Notes: generated from the sequence alone by a model not told the origin. A stretch of 64,000 nt of DNA from Salinisphaera sp052044135 (GCF_052044135.1 NZ_JBQDYF010000004.1:175308-239307); one strand, 5' to 3'. Counted from the stretch's first letter, positions 44,213 to 54,900 are shown. Made by a program: numbers and translations.

Positions 44213-45391
44213 TCAGGAAACGGCGGCCGCCATCGGGGCAGGGCTCTTCGTGCGCCCTGCCAGCGTAGCCAGAACGCGCCCGGCCAGGCGCGCGCCCTTG
44301 ATATTGCCGGCCATCGGCCCGAGCTGCAGGCTGGCCGGGCGCCCGGCGACGTGCAGGCCGGGTGCTACCGCCAGCTCGCGGTCGAGATGCAGATGGCCGG
44401 CGGCATCGGTGGCCAGATCGAAATCCGCGACCGCCCGGCCCAGCACGCTGTCGGCATCGGGCCGATGGACGAAGCCGGTGGCCAGGATCACGCGCTCGGC
44501 GTCGATGCGACGGCCGTCGGCCAGCATCACGCCGGCTGCACACCGCCGCGTTGGTTCGCCCCGTCGCCAGGCGAGCGCGCCGCTGGCCAAGGCCGATGTG
44601 ATGGCGCTGTAAATATCCGGCGGCAGCGTGCCGGGTTGCCGTGCCTGGGCGAGCAATGCCGTGCGCTGGGCCCACGAGGCCTCGGCGAACGGTGCCAGGC
44701 AGCGCGGGCCGGCATAGCACGGGTCGGAATCGAAATCCGCGCGCACCGGCGGCTGGCGCGTGAGCCAGCACACGCGATGCCCGGCGCCGATGGCCCGCAG
44801 GGCGAGCTGGGCGCCGGTGATGCCGCCCCCCACGATTACCGTGGCCCGGCCGGGGGCGCCGAGCGCGAAATGCGGATCGAAGACATGTTCGGCCGCTTCG
44901 AGCCCGGCCGGACGATACGGGCGGTTCGGGCCGGTTGCCAGCACGACGCGTCGGGCCGTCGGGGCAGCGTGGTCGAGTTCGACCCGCCAGGCCCCGTGTT
45001 CGCGGCTCAGGCGCCGCGCGCCGCGCGGTATATGCCGCGGTGTGCCCAGTTCGGCCCGGGCATGGGCGTCGAACAGGGCCAGTGACGGGCGGCGGTAGTA
45101 GCCGAGTGCGTGGGCTTCGTCGTAGCCGCGCGCGGCGGCGAAACGCCGCAGGCTGTCGGCCCGCGCGCCGAGATGATGCGCGTTGGAAGAGCGCAGGTAG
45201 CGCATGCCACAGGCCGCGGCCCGGGCCCGCCAGGCGGCCATCGCCGGCATCGGATCGACCACGGCGAGCCGGGCCGCGGGCGCGGCCTGTGCGATCGAGG
45301 CGGCGATGAAGCGGCCGTGCGGGCCGCCGCCGATGACGAGCCAGTCGTAATCGGTCGGGGCGCGCGGGTGGCCTTGTACGGTCGTGGTCAT
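44213..45391 (-). CDS. FAD/NAD(P)-binding oxidoreductase
   Basis: Flavoprotein of 392 residues. The N-terminal FAD motif is WLVIGGGPHGRFIAASIA and the second nucleotide motif VIVGGGITGAQLALRAIGAG. A late segment VILATGFVHRPDADSVLG is shared with lysine/ornithine N-monooxygenase-like and FAD-NAD(P)-binding proteins. The start of the chain also has MRYLRSSNAHHLGARADSLR, seen in that group. The substrate is unknown. It probably forms an operon with dedA (22-bp gap). Confidence 0.78.
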   Translation of the reverse strand: MTTTVQGHPRAPTDYDWLVIGGGPHGRFIAASIAQAAPAARLAVVDPMPAMAAWRARAAACGMRYLRSSNAHHLGARADSLRRFAAARGYDEAHALGYYRRPSLALFDAHARAELGTPRHIPRGARRLSREHGAWRVELDHAAPTARRVVLATGPNRPYRPAGLEAAEHVFDPHFALGAPGRATVIVGGGITGAQLALRAIGAGHRVCWLTRQPPVRADFDSDPCYAGPRCLAPFAEASWAQRTALLAQARQPGTLPPDIYSAITSALASGALAWRRGEPTRRCAAGVMLADGRRIDAERVILATGFVHRPDADSVLGRAVADFDLATDAAGHLHLDRELAVAPGLHVAGRPASLQLGPMAGNIKGARLAGRVLATLAGRTKSPAPMAAAVS

Positions 45392-45661
45392 ATGTCCGGT
45401 TCGACCGGCCTTGCAATGGCCGTGATCCTATCATTCGGCCGCGAACAAAACCGAGATGCTGGCCCCAAGCGATTGCGTGCGCTCGCTTCAGCGCGCTGGC
45501 GGGCGCCGGTCCGGCACGGCGGTTTCGCGGGCGGTCGGGGTGGACTGTTAATAAGAATCAGAACGGCTCAAACACCGGTAAAAAAGCTGTGTTAAAACGC
45601 CGGCCTGTGGGGCGAGCCGCACCCCGGCTTGCTGTTTGGAACCCGGCGCACGAGAGGGAAC

Positions 45662-46369
45662 ATGACGAGTCATCGCCACCAGCGGCATCATGAACATCAC
45701 AACAGTCATCGGCTGGGATGGCTGCGCGCCTCGGTACTCGGCGCGAACGACGGCATCGTATCGGTGTCCAGTCTGGTGCTCGGCGTGGCCGCCGGCCAGG
45801 CGGACGCCAAGAGCGTAATGCTGGCCGGCATTGCCGGGCTGGTGGCCGGCGCGTTGTCGATGGCGGCCGGCGAATATGTCTCGGTCAGTTCGCAGTCCGA
45901 CACCGAGCGCGCCGACCTGGCGATGGAGCAGCGCGAGATCGAAGCGCATCCGGAGGCCGAGCACGCCGAGCTCAAGGGGATTTACATCGAACGCGGTCTC
46001 GACGAGCCACTGGCCGCGCAGGTGGCCAGCGCGCTGATGGCCCACGACGCGCTGGGCGCGCATGCCCGCGACGAACTGGGTCTGTCGGACAATACCGCGG
46101 CGCGCCCGCTGCAGGCGGCGCTGGCATCGGCGGCGTCGTTTGTCGTGGGCGCCGCGGTGCCATTGATCGTGGTGCTCGTCGTCAGCCGCGCGGCGGTTCT
46201 GCCGGCCGTCTCGATCAGCGTGCTGCTGGCCTTGATGGTGCTGGGCGCATTGTCGGCCCGGGCCGGCGGCGCGCCCATGTTCAAGTCGGTGGCGCGGGTG
46301 ACGCTCTGGGGCGCGATCGCGATGGGCGTGACCTCGGTCGCGGGTCTGCTGTTCGGGGTGGCCGTATAG
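45662..46369 (+). CDS. VIT family iron/manganese transporter
   Basis: Integral membrane protein of 235 residues related to yeast CCC1 and plant VIT1. The His-rich start (HRHQRHHEHHNSHR) may bind metal. The first helix WLRASVLGANDGIVSVSSLV and the segment AGALSMAAGEYVSVSSQSDTE are hallmarks. An amphipathic, acidic loop (about 80-145) follows, as in the VIT metal-binding domain, then three more helices. GAGAGGGA lies before the ATG at 45662. The AT-rich stretch AATAAGAATCAG about 110 bp upstream is too weak to call a Fur site. Confidence 0.93.
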   Translation: MTSHRHQRHHEHHNSHRLGWLRASVLGANDGIVSVSSLVLGVAAGQADAKSVMLAGIAGLVAGALSMAAGEYVSVSSQSDTERADLAMEQREIEAHPEAEHAELKGIYIERGLDEPLAAQVASALMAHDALGAHARDELGLSDNTAARPLQAALASAASFVVGAAVPLIVVLVVSRAAVLPAVSISVLLALMVLGALSARAGGAPMFKSVARVTLWGAIAMGVTSVAGLLFGVAV

Positions 46370-46440
46370 GGCGGCAACCCCGATCGACGCAACCCCGCAT
46401 GGCGCGAAAAAGCGCCGGAATAGGGCGCTGAATCGGCTTG

Positions 46441-46950
46441 TTAGCCCAGGGCGCGCAACTGCTTCGCCGTCAACAACCAGCGCAGGGTGCCGGTGCCGCC
46501 GTCGGGCGCGCCGGGGAATTCCAGCAAGGCTGCGCCGGCCTTCTTGAAGGCCAGCAGCCGGTCGCGCCGGCGCGTCAGGCTCCAGGATACCCAGGTCGCC
46601 AGATCCGGCTCGTGGCCCACCAGCATCACGCGGTGCTCGCCGAAATGGGTGTGCAGCCAGTCGTCCAGCGCTTCCATGTCCACCGGCGGGGCGAGCACCT
46701 CGGCCTCGTCCACCGGCGGGTCGTCCAGATAGCCGGCCAGGATCTCGGCGGTCTGGCGCGCGCGCAGCAACGGGCTGGTCAGGATGGCGTCGATGGGCAT
46801 ATCGGCCAGCGCCGCGCGCAGGCCGGCGGCGGCCGCGCGCGTGCGCCGCTCGCCATGCGCGGTGAGCGGGCGCTCGTCGTCGGACAATCCCATGCTGTGG
46901 GCTTCGTCGCGATCCAGGGCAATGCCGTGGCGAATCACAATCACGTCCAT
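46441..46950 (-). CDS. sixA: Phosphohistidine phosphatase SixA
   Basis: Histidine phosphatase superfamily, 169 residues. The catalytic RHG is at the start (MDVIVIRHGIALDRDEA). ILTSPLLRARQTAEILAGYL and MLVGHEPDLATWVSW supply the second Arg and His. SixA dephosphorylates phosphohistidine in phosphotransfer proteins such as ArcB or the nitrogen PTS protein NPr. The length and the LTAHGERRTRAAAAGL stretch match SixA rather than phosphoglycerate mutases. Confidence 0.93.
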   Translation of the reverse strand: MDVIVIRHGIALDRDEAHSMGLSDDERPLTAHGERRTRAAAAGLRAALADMPIDAILTSPLLRARQTAEILAGYLDDPPVDEAEVLAPPVDMEALDDWLHTHFGEHRVMLVGHEPDLATWVSWSLTRRRDRLLAFKKAGAALLEFPGAPDGGTGTLRWLLTAKQLRALG

Positions 46951-47256
46951 GCCGGTATTGTCGCCTGTCTCGGTGTCGTCGTCATTACGGACCGCGCAAG
47001 GCCGCGGGGAATTTGGCCGAAGCTATCGAAAACGGCTTCGATCACAACAAAAACAATCGTCATCTTTTCCGACAGTCGCAAGCGCTTGGCGGTCAAGGCA
47101 TGCCGTGGCGTGGCGGCTTTCGGGGGGCGGTGCGGGCCGGGCGTGCGCCGGGCCGTGAAGACACAAGGCCGCGCCGAGGCCGGGGCGTGTCGGCGAATCG
47201 TTAACCAGCGCGGCAAAGCCTTGTTTACCGGCGCATCGCGGCATTTATCCCACGAT
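46951..47256. other. Non-coding region between sixA and the nrd control region
   Basis: About 300 bp with no convincing gene. Its right end leads into the DnaA and NrdR sites of the nrdAB promoter. Confidence 0.5.
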
Positions 47257-47265
47257 TTATCCACA
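47257..47265 (+). promoter_or_regulatory. DnaA box upstream of nrdA
   Basis: TTATCCACA, a perfect match to the DnaA consensus, with a degenerate relative TTATCCCAC 12 bp before it. In E. coli DnaA binds upstream of nrdAB and ties its transcription to replication; the same is likely here. Confidence 0.65.
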
Positions 47266-47294
47266 GCGTTGTGCACGGCTTGTTCACCGCAACT

Positions 47295-47360
47295 ACACAA
47301 CATGTAGTGATTTGGGGCCCCAAAACGGGTTCTTGACCACAGTATCTAGTGGGGTATCTT
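47295..47360 (+). promoter_or_regulatory. nrdAB promoter with two NrdR boxes
   Basis: ACACAACATGTAGTGA (47295-47310) and CCACAGTATCTAGTGG (47337-47352) both match the 16-bp NrdR palindrome (consensus around ACAC-ATAT-GTGT). Their centres are 42 bp apart, four helical turns, so they face the same side. The second box overlaps a likely promoter, TTGACC (47333-47338) with 16-bp spacing to TATCTT (47355-47360). This indicates repression by NrdR when dATP is high. Confidence 0.8.
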
Positions 47361-47460
47361 GTTTGTCCAACGACGCGGTTTCCGGCTGTCCACCGCGTCG
47401 AGGGCAAGACTCTTTCACGGCGCGTTGCGGCGCAACGCAGCCAACCAGCGCGGAGACGAC

Positions 47461-50400
47461 ATGGCACAGGCAGAGATTTCCGAGCGCGGCGAAGCGCGCC
47501 AGCAGCACGGCGAGACCGCGGGCGGGCAGAGCTACGGCGCGGCCATCGAGGCCACCAAGCCCGGCGCTTACAAAGTGATTCGGCGCAATGGCAAGGTCAC
47601 GCCGTTCGATGCCTCCAAGATCGAGCTCGCCGTGACCAAGGCGTTCATCGACGTGGAAGGCCAGCAGGGCGCGGCCTCCTCGCGCATCCGCCAGACCGTC
47701 AAGGACATCACCGAACAGGTGGTCCAGGGGGTGACCCGCAGCCTGCCGGGCGGCGGCGCGGTGCACATCGAGGACATCCAGGATTACGTCGAGCTGGCGC
47801 TGATGCGCTTCGGCGAGCACAAGGTGGCGCGTTCCTACGTGCTCTATCGCGAGGAGCGCGCCCGCGAGCGAGCGGCCAAGCAGGCCGAAACGGGCGCGAT
47901 CGACGCCCCGGCCGCCGCCCGCGAGATCCAGGTCACCTTCAACAACGGGGCCACCGCCGAACTCGATCGCGATCGCCTGACGCGCGTGATCACTGAGGCC
48001 TGCGAAGGCATCGACGGCGTCACCGCCGACACCGTGCTGGCCGATACGCTGAAAAACGCCTACGACGGCATCACCGAAGACGAGCTGTCCACCGCGCTGA
48101 TCCTGTCCGCGCGCCAGCGCCTGGAAGCCGAGCCCAACTATGGCTCGGTGGCCGCGCGCCTGCTGATGGACAAGCTGCGCCACGAAGCGCTGACCTTCCT
48201 GGCCGAAGGCGAGGTGGTGTATGCCACCCACGCCGAGATGCGCGAAGGCTATACCGCCTATTTCAAGGACTTCATTGCCCGCGGCGTGCATCACGAACTG
48301 CTCGACCCGCGGCTGGGCGAGTACGACCTGGACATGCTCGGCAACGCGCTGATTGCCGATCGCGATCTCGAGTTCACCTATCTCGGCCTGCAGACGCTCT
48401 ACGACCGCTACTTCATCCATTACGATTCCAAGCGCTTCGAGCTGCCGCAGGCGTTTTTCATGCGCGTGGCGATGGGCCTGGCGATCAACGAGATTGAGCG
48501 CGAAGAAAAAGCGATCGAGTTCTACAAGCTGCTGTCGAGCTTCGACTTCATGTCGTCCACGCCGACGCTGTTCAACTCCGGCACCCTGCGCCCGCAGCTG
48601 TCCTCCTGCTACCTGACGTCGGTCGACGACGATCTGCACGGCATCTACGAAGCCGTGCAGGACAACGCGCTGCTGTCCAAATTCGCCGGCGGCCTGGGCA
48701 ACGACTGGACCAACGTCCGCGCCATGGGCGCCCACATCAAGGGCACCAACGGCAAGAGCCAGGGCGTTGTGCCGTTCCTGAAGGTGGTCAACGACACGGC
48801 CGTAGCAGTGAATCAGGGCGGAAAACGGAAGGGCGCGGTCTGTGCCTATCTGGAAACCTGGCACAAGGACATCGAGGAATTCCTCGACCTGCGCAAGAAC
48901 ACCGGCGACGATCGCCGCCGCTGCCACGACATGAACACCGCGAACTGGATCCCGGATCTGTTCGTCAAGCGGGTGCTGAACGACGAAAACTGGACGCTGT
49001 TCTCGCCCGACGACGTGCCCGAACTGCACGATCTGACCGGCAAGGCATTCGAGCAGGCCTACGCCGGCTATGAAGCCAAGGCCGAGGCCGGCGAGATCAC
49101 CAACACCAAGACGCTTCCGGCCGTCACCCTGTGGCGCAAGATGCTGTCCATGCTGTTCGAAACGGGCCACCCGTGGTTCACCTTCAAGGACCCGTGCAAC
49201 CTGCGCAGCCCGCAGCAGCACAAGGGCGTGGTACACAGCTCCAACCTGTGCACCGAGATCACGCTCAACACCTCGCCGGGCAAGGAGATCGCGGTCTGCA
49301 ACCTGGGTTCGGTGAACCTGCCGCAGCATATCGAGCCAGATGCAAACGGCAATCCTCAGCTGAATACCGAGAAGCTCGAGCGCACCATCAACACCGCGAT
49401 GCGCATGCTCGACAACGTCATCGAGTACAACTACTACAGCGTGAAGACCGCGCGCGATTCCAACCTGCGGCACCGCCCGGTCGGCATGGGCCTGATGGGC
49501 TTCCAGGACGCGCTGTACAAGCTCAAGCTGCCGTACGAGTCGGAAGAGGCCGTCGAGTTCGCCGATCGCTCCATGGAGCAGATCAGCTACTACGCCATCC
49601 AGGCTTCCACCAACCTGGCCGAAGAGCGCGGCGCCTACAGCTCGTTCAAGGGCAGCCTGTGGGATCAGGGCATCCTGCCGATCGATTCCATCCAGCTGCT
49701 GCGCGAGAACCGCGGCGAGGCCCCAAGCGGAGAACTATACCTGGACCAGGACGAGAGCCAGACGCTGGATTGGGAAACCCTGCGCACCCGCATCCAGCAA
49801 GTCGGCATGCGCAATTCCAACTGCATGGCCATCGCCCCGACGGCGACCATCGCCAACATCACCGGTGTGAGCCAGTCGATCGAGCCGACGTACCAGAACC
49901 TGTACGTCAAATCGAACCTGTCGGGCGAGTTCACCGTGGCCAACCCGTACCTGGTCGAAGACCTCAAGAACCTCGGCCTGTGGGACGCGGTCATGGCCAA
50001 CGACCTCAAGTACTACGACGGCTCCGTGCAGGCGATCGACCGTATCCCGGACGAGCTTAAGGTGCTCTACAAATGCGCCTTCGAGATCGACCCGCGCTGG
50101 CTGGTGGAATCCGGCTCGCGGCGCCAGAAGTGGCTGGATCAGGCCCAGAGCCTGAACCTCTACATGGCCGAACCGTCCGGCCGCAAGCTCGATGAACTGT
50201 ACAAGCTGGCGTGGAAGAAGGGGCTGAAGACCACCTACTACCTGCGCACCATGGGTGCCACGCACACCGAGAAGTCCACCATCAGCGATCATCGGCTGAA
50301 CGCAGTGGCCAACGCGGGCAAGGGCTCCGGTGGCGGCCATGGTGGCTCCGGCGCCGCGAACGGCGGCTCGGCAGCCAATGGCGGCGGGATTTCGGCTAAT

Positions 50401-50514
50401 GGCAACGGCGGTGCGCGCGCCTCGGCGACGAGTACCGCGCCAGCCCCGGCCGCTGCACCCACCGCGCCCATGGCTTGTGCCATCGACGATCCGGATTGCG
50501 AGGCCTGCCAGTAA
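47461..50514 (+). CDS. nrdA: Ribonucleoside-diphosphate reductase large subunit (class I, two ATP-cones)
   Basis: Catalytic subunit reducing ribonucleotides, 1017 residues. Two ATP-cone domains sit at the N-terminus (about 35-140, KVIRRNGKVTPFDASKIELA; and about 155-240, EIQVTFNNGATAELDRDRLT), as in Pseudomonas NrdA. Active site: Cys in SSCYLTSV, NLCTE (Cys and Glu), AVCNLGSVN, and the Tyr pair in KTTYYLRTMGA. A flexible Gly/Ala/Ser/Asn-rich linker of about 60 residues leads to the reducing tail DCEACQ. The ATG at 47461 with GGAGA upstream is chosen; the longer in-frame start lies within the promoter. nrdB follows. Confidence 0.97.
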   Translation: MAQAEISERGEARQQHGETAGGQSYGAAIEATKPGAYKVIRRNGKVTPFDASKIELAVTKAFIDVEGQQGAASSRIRQTVKDITEQVVQGVTRSLPGGGAVHIEDIQDYVELALMRFGEHKVARSYVLYREERARERAAKQAETGAIDAPAAAREIQVTFNNGATAELDRDRLTRVITEACEGIDGVTADTVLADTLKNAYDGITEDELSTALILSARQRLEAEPNYGSVAARLLMDKLRHEALTFLAEGEVVYATHAEMREGYTAYFKDFIARGVHHELLDPRLGEYDLDMLGNALIADRDLEFTYLGLQTLYDRYFIHYDSKRFELPQAFFMRVAMGLAINEIEREEKAIEFYKLLSSFDFMSSTPTLFNSGTLRPQLSSCYLTSVDDDLHGIYEAVQDNALLSKFAGGLGNDWTNVRAMGAHIKGTNGKSQGVVPFLKVVNDTAVAVNQGGKRKGAVCAYLETWHKDIEEFLDLRKNTGDDRRRCHDMNTANWIPDLFVKRVLNDENWTLFSPDDVPELHDLTGKAFEQAYAGYEAKAEAGEITNTKTLPAVTLWRKMLSMLFETGHPWFTFKDPCNLRSPQQHKGVVHSSNLCTEITLNTSPGKEIAVCNLGSVNLPQHIEPDANGNPQLNTEKLERTINTAMRMLDNVIEYNYYSVKTARDSNLRHRPVGMGLMGFQDALYKLKLPYESEEAVEFADRSMEQISYYAIQASTNLAEERGAYSSFKGSLWDQGILPIDSIQLLRENRGEAPSGELYLDQDESQTLDWETLRTRIQQVGMRNSNCMAIAPTATIANITGVSQSIEPTYQNLYVKSNLSGEFTVANPYLVEDLKNLGLWDAVMANDLKYYDGSVQAIDRIPDELKVLYKCAFEIDPRWLVESGSRRQKWLDQAQSLNLYMAEPSGRKLDELYKLAWKKGLKTTYYLRTMGATHTEKSTISDHRLNAVANAGKGSGGGHGGSGAANGGSAANGGGISANGNGGARASATSTAPAPAAAPTAPMACAIDDPDCEACQ

Positions 50515-50703
50515 AGCCAGAGCAAAGGCAAAGACATTCGTCCGCAGATCTACGCAGATTTACGCAGATGTAAAGACAACGCAGTAAACCGTTTTCTTTG
50601 ATTTGCCTGCCTCGCGTTCATTTGCGGACGTTTTTCTCGCCCACGCTGACCGCCTGAAACAGAACAACGCTTTTTAACGAAGCAAAGCAACCAGGACAAC
50701 ACC

Positions 50704-51909
50704 ATGCTCGACTTCGAAGACACCCCGCGCCAGGGTATTCCGAACCGCGACGCGCACAAGGCCGGTTCCACGTCCAACCCGAACCCGGCCGGCGCCAGCC
50801 CGGATCCGTTCGCGCTCGAGCGTGAAACCGAAGCCCCGCAGCCGGGCCATGCCGATGGCGTCACCGGCCTGGAACAGGTCGAGCTCGGCGGCAACCGCGT
50901 GTCCGTCGACGAAAAGCAGATCATCAACTGCCGCGCCGACGTCAACCAGCTCGTGCCCTTCAAGTACACCTGGGCCTGGGACAAATACCTCAACGCCTGC
51001 GCCAACCACTGGATGCCGCAGGAAGTGAACATGGCGGCCGACATCGCCACCTGGAACGATCCGAACGGCCTGACCGACGACGAGCGCCTCATCCTCAAGC
51101 GCGGCTTCGGCTTCTTCTCGTCTTCCGAGTCGTTGGTGGCCAACAACATCGTGCTGGGCATCTTCCGGCACCTCACCAACCCCGAGTGCCGCCAGTACCT
51201 GCTGCGCCAGGCCTTCGAGGAAGCCGTGCACGGCCACTGCTTCCAGTACATTGTGGAGAGCCTCAACCTCGACGAGGGCGAGATCTACAACATGTACCGC
51301 GAGCTCCCCAGCGTGCATAACAAGGCCGCCTGGGCCCTGAAGTACACCCAGAGCCTGTCCGACCCGAACTTCAAGACCGGCACCCCCGAGAACGACCAGA
51401 AATTCCTGCGCGACCTCATCGCCTTCTACTGCGTGTTCGAAGGCATCTGGTTCTATGCCGGCTTCGTGCAGTTCCTCTCCTTCGGTCGCCGCAACAAGAT
51501 GACCGGCACCGCCGAGCAGGTGCAATACATCATGCGTGATGAGTCCATGCACCTGAACTTCGGCATCGACGTCATCAACCAGATCAAGATCGAAAACCCG
51601 CACCTCTGGTCCGAGGCCTTTCAGGAAGAAGCCCGCACCATGATCGACGAGGCCATGCACCTCGAGATCGAATCCGCCCACGACACCATGCCCCGCGGCG
51701 TGCTCGGCTTGAACGCCAGCATGTTCGACGAGTATATGAAGTTCATCGCCAACCGGCGTTGCTCGCAGATCGGCCTGGCTGAGCTGTATCCCGGTGCGGA
51801 GAATCCGTTTCCGTGGATGAGCGAGATGATGGATCTCAACAAAGAGAAGAACTTCTTTGAGACTCGGGTTATCGAGTACCAGACGGGTGGGGCTTTGAGC
51901 TGGGATTGA
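50704..51909 (+). CDS. nrdB: Ribonucleotide reductase small subunit, class Ic-type
   Basis: Metal-cofactor subunit of 401 residues, ferritin-like fold. Ligands: Glu142 (SSSESLVANN), Glu173 and His176 (EEAVHGHCF), Glu246 (FEGIWFYAGF), Glu280 and His283 (RDESMH). The position of the radical tyrosine (Tyr122 in E. coli) is Phe180, and the first ligand is Glu rather than Asp. Both are hallmarks of class Ic enzymes such as Chlamydia trachomatis R2, which use a Mn/Fe centre instead of a tyrosyl radical. The C-terminal Tyr needed for electron transfer is present (VIEYQTGGALSWD). An extra N-terminal stretch (about 1-60) is Pro/Asn/Gly-rich. A 189-bp gap separates it from nrdA; a terminator follows. 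Confidence 0.95.
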   Translation: MLDFEDTPRQGIPNRDAHKAGSTSNPNPAGASPDPFALERETEAPQPGHADGVTGLEQVELGGNRVSVDEKQIINCRADVNQLVPFKYTWAWDKYLNACANHWMPQEVNMAADIATWNDPNGLTDDERLILKRGFGFFSSSESLVANNIVLGIFRHLTNPECRQYLLRQAFEEAVHGHCFQYIVESLNLDEGEIYNMYRELPSVHNKAAWALKYTQSLSDPNFKTGTPENDQKFLRDLIAFYCVFEGIWFYAGFVQFLSFGRRNKMTGTAEQVQYIMRDESMHLNFGIDVINQIKIENPHLWSEAFQEEARTMIDEAMHLEIESAHDTMPRGVLGLNASMFDEYMKFIANRRCSQIGLAELYPGAENPFPWMSEMMDLNKEKNFFETRVIEYQTGGALSWD

Positions 51910-51922
51910 TTTAGAAACTTTA

Positions 51923-51948
51923 AAGCGGGCTTCTAGCCCGCTTTTTTA
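51923..51948 (+). terminator. Rho-independent terminator after nrdB
   Basis: GCGGGC-TTCTA-GCCCGC (51925-51941) with AA before and TTTTTT after the stem, 15 bp past the nrdB stop. It isolates the next gene, which has its own RBS (AGGGGGG at 51948-51954). Confidence 0.9.
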
Positions 51949-51959
51949 GGGGGGACACA

Positions 51960-54900
51960 ATGGGAATAGTTGCCGTTCAGCTTGGTGATATCCATATATT
52001 GAATTCAAGCGATACCTTTAATCAGAATAAATCTGAACTGGCAAAAGCTATAGCATCGAAAGCGCCGGAGAACGGTGCTTTAATACTGATTTTGAATGGC
52101 GATATCGCTTTTTCAGGACTTGCGATTCAGTTTGATTTAATGCTTTCGGTATTGGAGGAGATAGAAAGCAAGGTTCAAGAAATAAAAAAATGCCAAACTT
52201 ACGTGATTCCTTGTCCAGGGAATCACGATTGCGATTTTAAGAATGAAGACTCTGTTAGAAAACATCTAACCAAAAACTGTCGTGACGCGCGGAGCGGTGA
52301 GCTAGCTATAGATTGGTCATTTGTGGATCATTGCTGCTCGGTTCTCGATAACTTTGGTGAGTTTCGGGACCTGGTTTCTCCGGCTGGATGCCAGAAAGTT
52401 TCTAACTCTCTGGTTTCGCTTTATGAAATAGAAATAAATTCTAAAAAGATTGCCGTAAGTGCGTATAATAGCGCTTGGATGTCTTCATTAAACGAAACTG
52501 CCGGGGCGCTAGATTTTCCGGTAGAGTTGATGCGTGAGTCCTTCGAGGTTCCCGATTCGGATCTTTCAATTGGACTTATTCATCATCCTTTAAACTGGTT
52601 TAAGCCTGAAACAAGTCGCGCTCTCGCTCAATTTCTTGAAGCTCATCATGATCTCGTGGTTACCGGGCATGAGCACCAGGGAGATGCTTCGCGGGCTGAG
52701 ATCAAGCCGGCCACCAGTACTTTTTGGCTGGACGGGCAAGTTGTTCAGGAGCACGGTGCTAAAGAGCTAGGCAGCTTTCAGCTGTTAGATATAGATGTCG
52801 ACAATAGCCGGATACTTCTTGATGAATTGAAATGGAGCAGCGGCTTAGGCTTTCGTACTTGTGGTGGCGCCAGAGTATGGGATTTTTTTGCGTCGAAGTC
52901 TAAGTCATGTGGTCTTCCGGATATAAAGCCAGAGGTCCTGAAAGAGCTGGAAAAGCCTGGCGCCAATTTTACGCATCCGAGATCGTCTATTCTTGCGATC
53001 GACGATCTTTATGTTTTTCCAGATTTAAAAAGAAATAATAAAGACCCAAGTTCCGAAGATCAGGACATCGTCCCAGCGCAGCGCCTGACTTCCATCGAAT
53101 TTGCTAAAGCTTCGGTCATCAGCGGTTCAGACCGGTCGGGAAAGACTTCCTTATTGCGCCAGCTGTTCAAGTCTTATTATAGATCCGGGTTGGTTCCAGT
53201 AATAATTTCTGGGGAGAGTATTAAAAATACGTCTCCGGAAAGTATCTTTCGTTATGTTTATCAAAGTTTTGCTCAGACATACGAATTTGATACGGATGAT
53301 GTTTACGAAAGGCTGGAGCCCAATAGCAAAGTAATTCTTGTAGATGATATTGACCATTCAAAACTGAACGAAGAAGCGCTAGCGAAAGTTTTAAACTTTT
53401 TACAGGGTAGGTTTTTTACGCTCATAGTGACTGAAAGTACTGGATTTCGGACTGAGGCGCTTCTTTCAAAGTATCTCTCTTTGTATCCAGGGTTTTCTGA
53501 TATAAAGCAATATAAGATATTGCAGTTCGGGCATAAGAAAAGGGACGAGCTGATTCATAAATGGAATGCTATAGGGCGCGAAGATAGTTTATCTACTCGA
53601 GAGGCCCAGGAGCTTAGAGACGAGTCGGCGGCCTTAGTAAATACCCTCTTGGGAACTAGCTTTGTTCCAGCTTATCCACTCTTCTTGCTTATAATTCTGC
53701 AGAGCGGTGAGGCGAGTCTCCCACACCAGCTGCAGGGAAGTGCGTATGGTCACTATTATGAGTTTCTTTTAACGCAGTCCTTGCGTAAGGCGGCGCTTTC
53801 TCCCGATGATCTGAATACGTATCACAAGTATATGACTGAGCTTTCTTTTAGTTTTTTTCGCTCAGTTAATCGTGAAATATCGTCTGAACGTCTTGAGGAA
53901 TTTCATAGAAATCACTGTGAAAAATACGATGTCAATATTTCATTTGAAAAATTGATAGATATTTTAATTAAGGCAGACATATTAGAGAAATCTGTAGGGT
54001 TATTTAGATATAAATATGAGTATATATTTTATTTCTTTATATCTAAATATTTTGCAAGTCGTTTGCATGAGGGCGACGTTAGGGAGGCCATTACACGCAT
54101 GTGTGATAGGCCTCACGTGCTGGAATTTGCCAACATTCTCATGTTCCTGGTCCATCATTCGAATGACCCTTTCGTTTTGGAGCAAATCAACGCTTCCGCG
54201 AACCAGCTTTTTGGCCATTTGGAGCCTGCTAATCTCGACTCTGATTTTGAACCGATTAATAATCTGATAAACAAGGCTCCAGAGATCGCACTGGAAGACG
54301 GCGATGTGGAGGAGAAAAGATCCGAGAGGCTTCATAAAAGAGATAAGGTCGAATCGCGTGAAAAAGCACGTATAGAGCCATCAGATGATTTGCAGGCAAG
54401 GCTGGAAGATGAAGTGCCGGAGTTGGACTTTGTTTCGAAAGTGAACATTGCTTTTAAAGAGATCGATATATTAGGACAGATTCTAAAAAATTATCATGGC
54501 TCTCTCGAAGCAACGACAAAAGTCGAGATTGGGAAGAATGCTTACGAGTTAGGTTTGCGCTCGCTAACTGGTTTTTTCGAGGCAGTCTTGAGCGATTTAG
54601 ACGGGGTTGTTAATAGCATTCGCGTTATACTGGAAGAAAAAGGGATAACTGATCGCGATGACGCTGCGGATCTCGCGCGTAAGCTGGTATTTCGGCTCTC
54701 ATCGATGGCTTGTTTTGGCTTTATCAAGCGCATTTCGAGATCGGTTGGTAGTAAGAAGCTTCAGGCGACATATCGTAAAGTCTTGCTGGAGCGCGAGTCT
54801 GTAGCCACTAAGCTTGTCGATTTGGCTATTCGATTGGAAAACCCTATGGGGTCGCCGATAGAAAAGATCCGAGAGCTAAATCACGAATTGAGGGGGAACG

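Noticed and set aside
45540..45661. Possible Fur box before the VIT-family gene
   Set aside because: AATAAGAATCAG shares only part of the Fur consensus and is not palindromic.
47293..49473. 726-codon minus-strand frame opposite nrdA
   Set aside because: Antisense shadow of nrdA, caused by codon bias.
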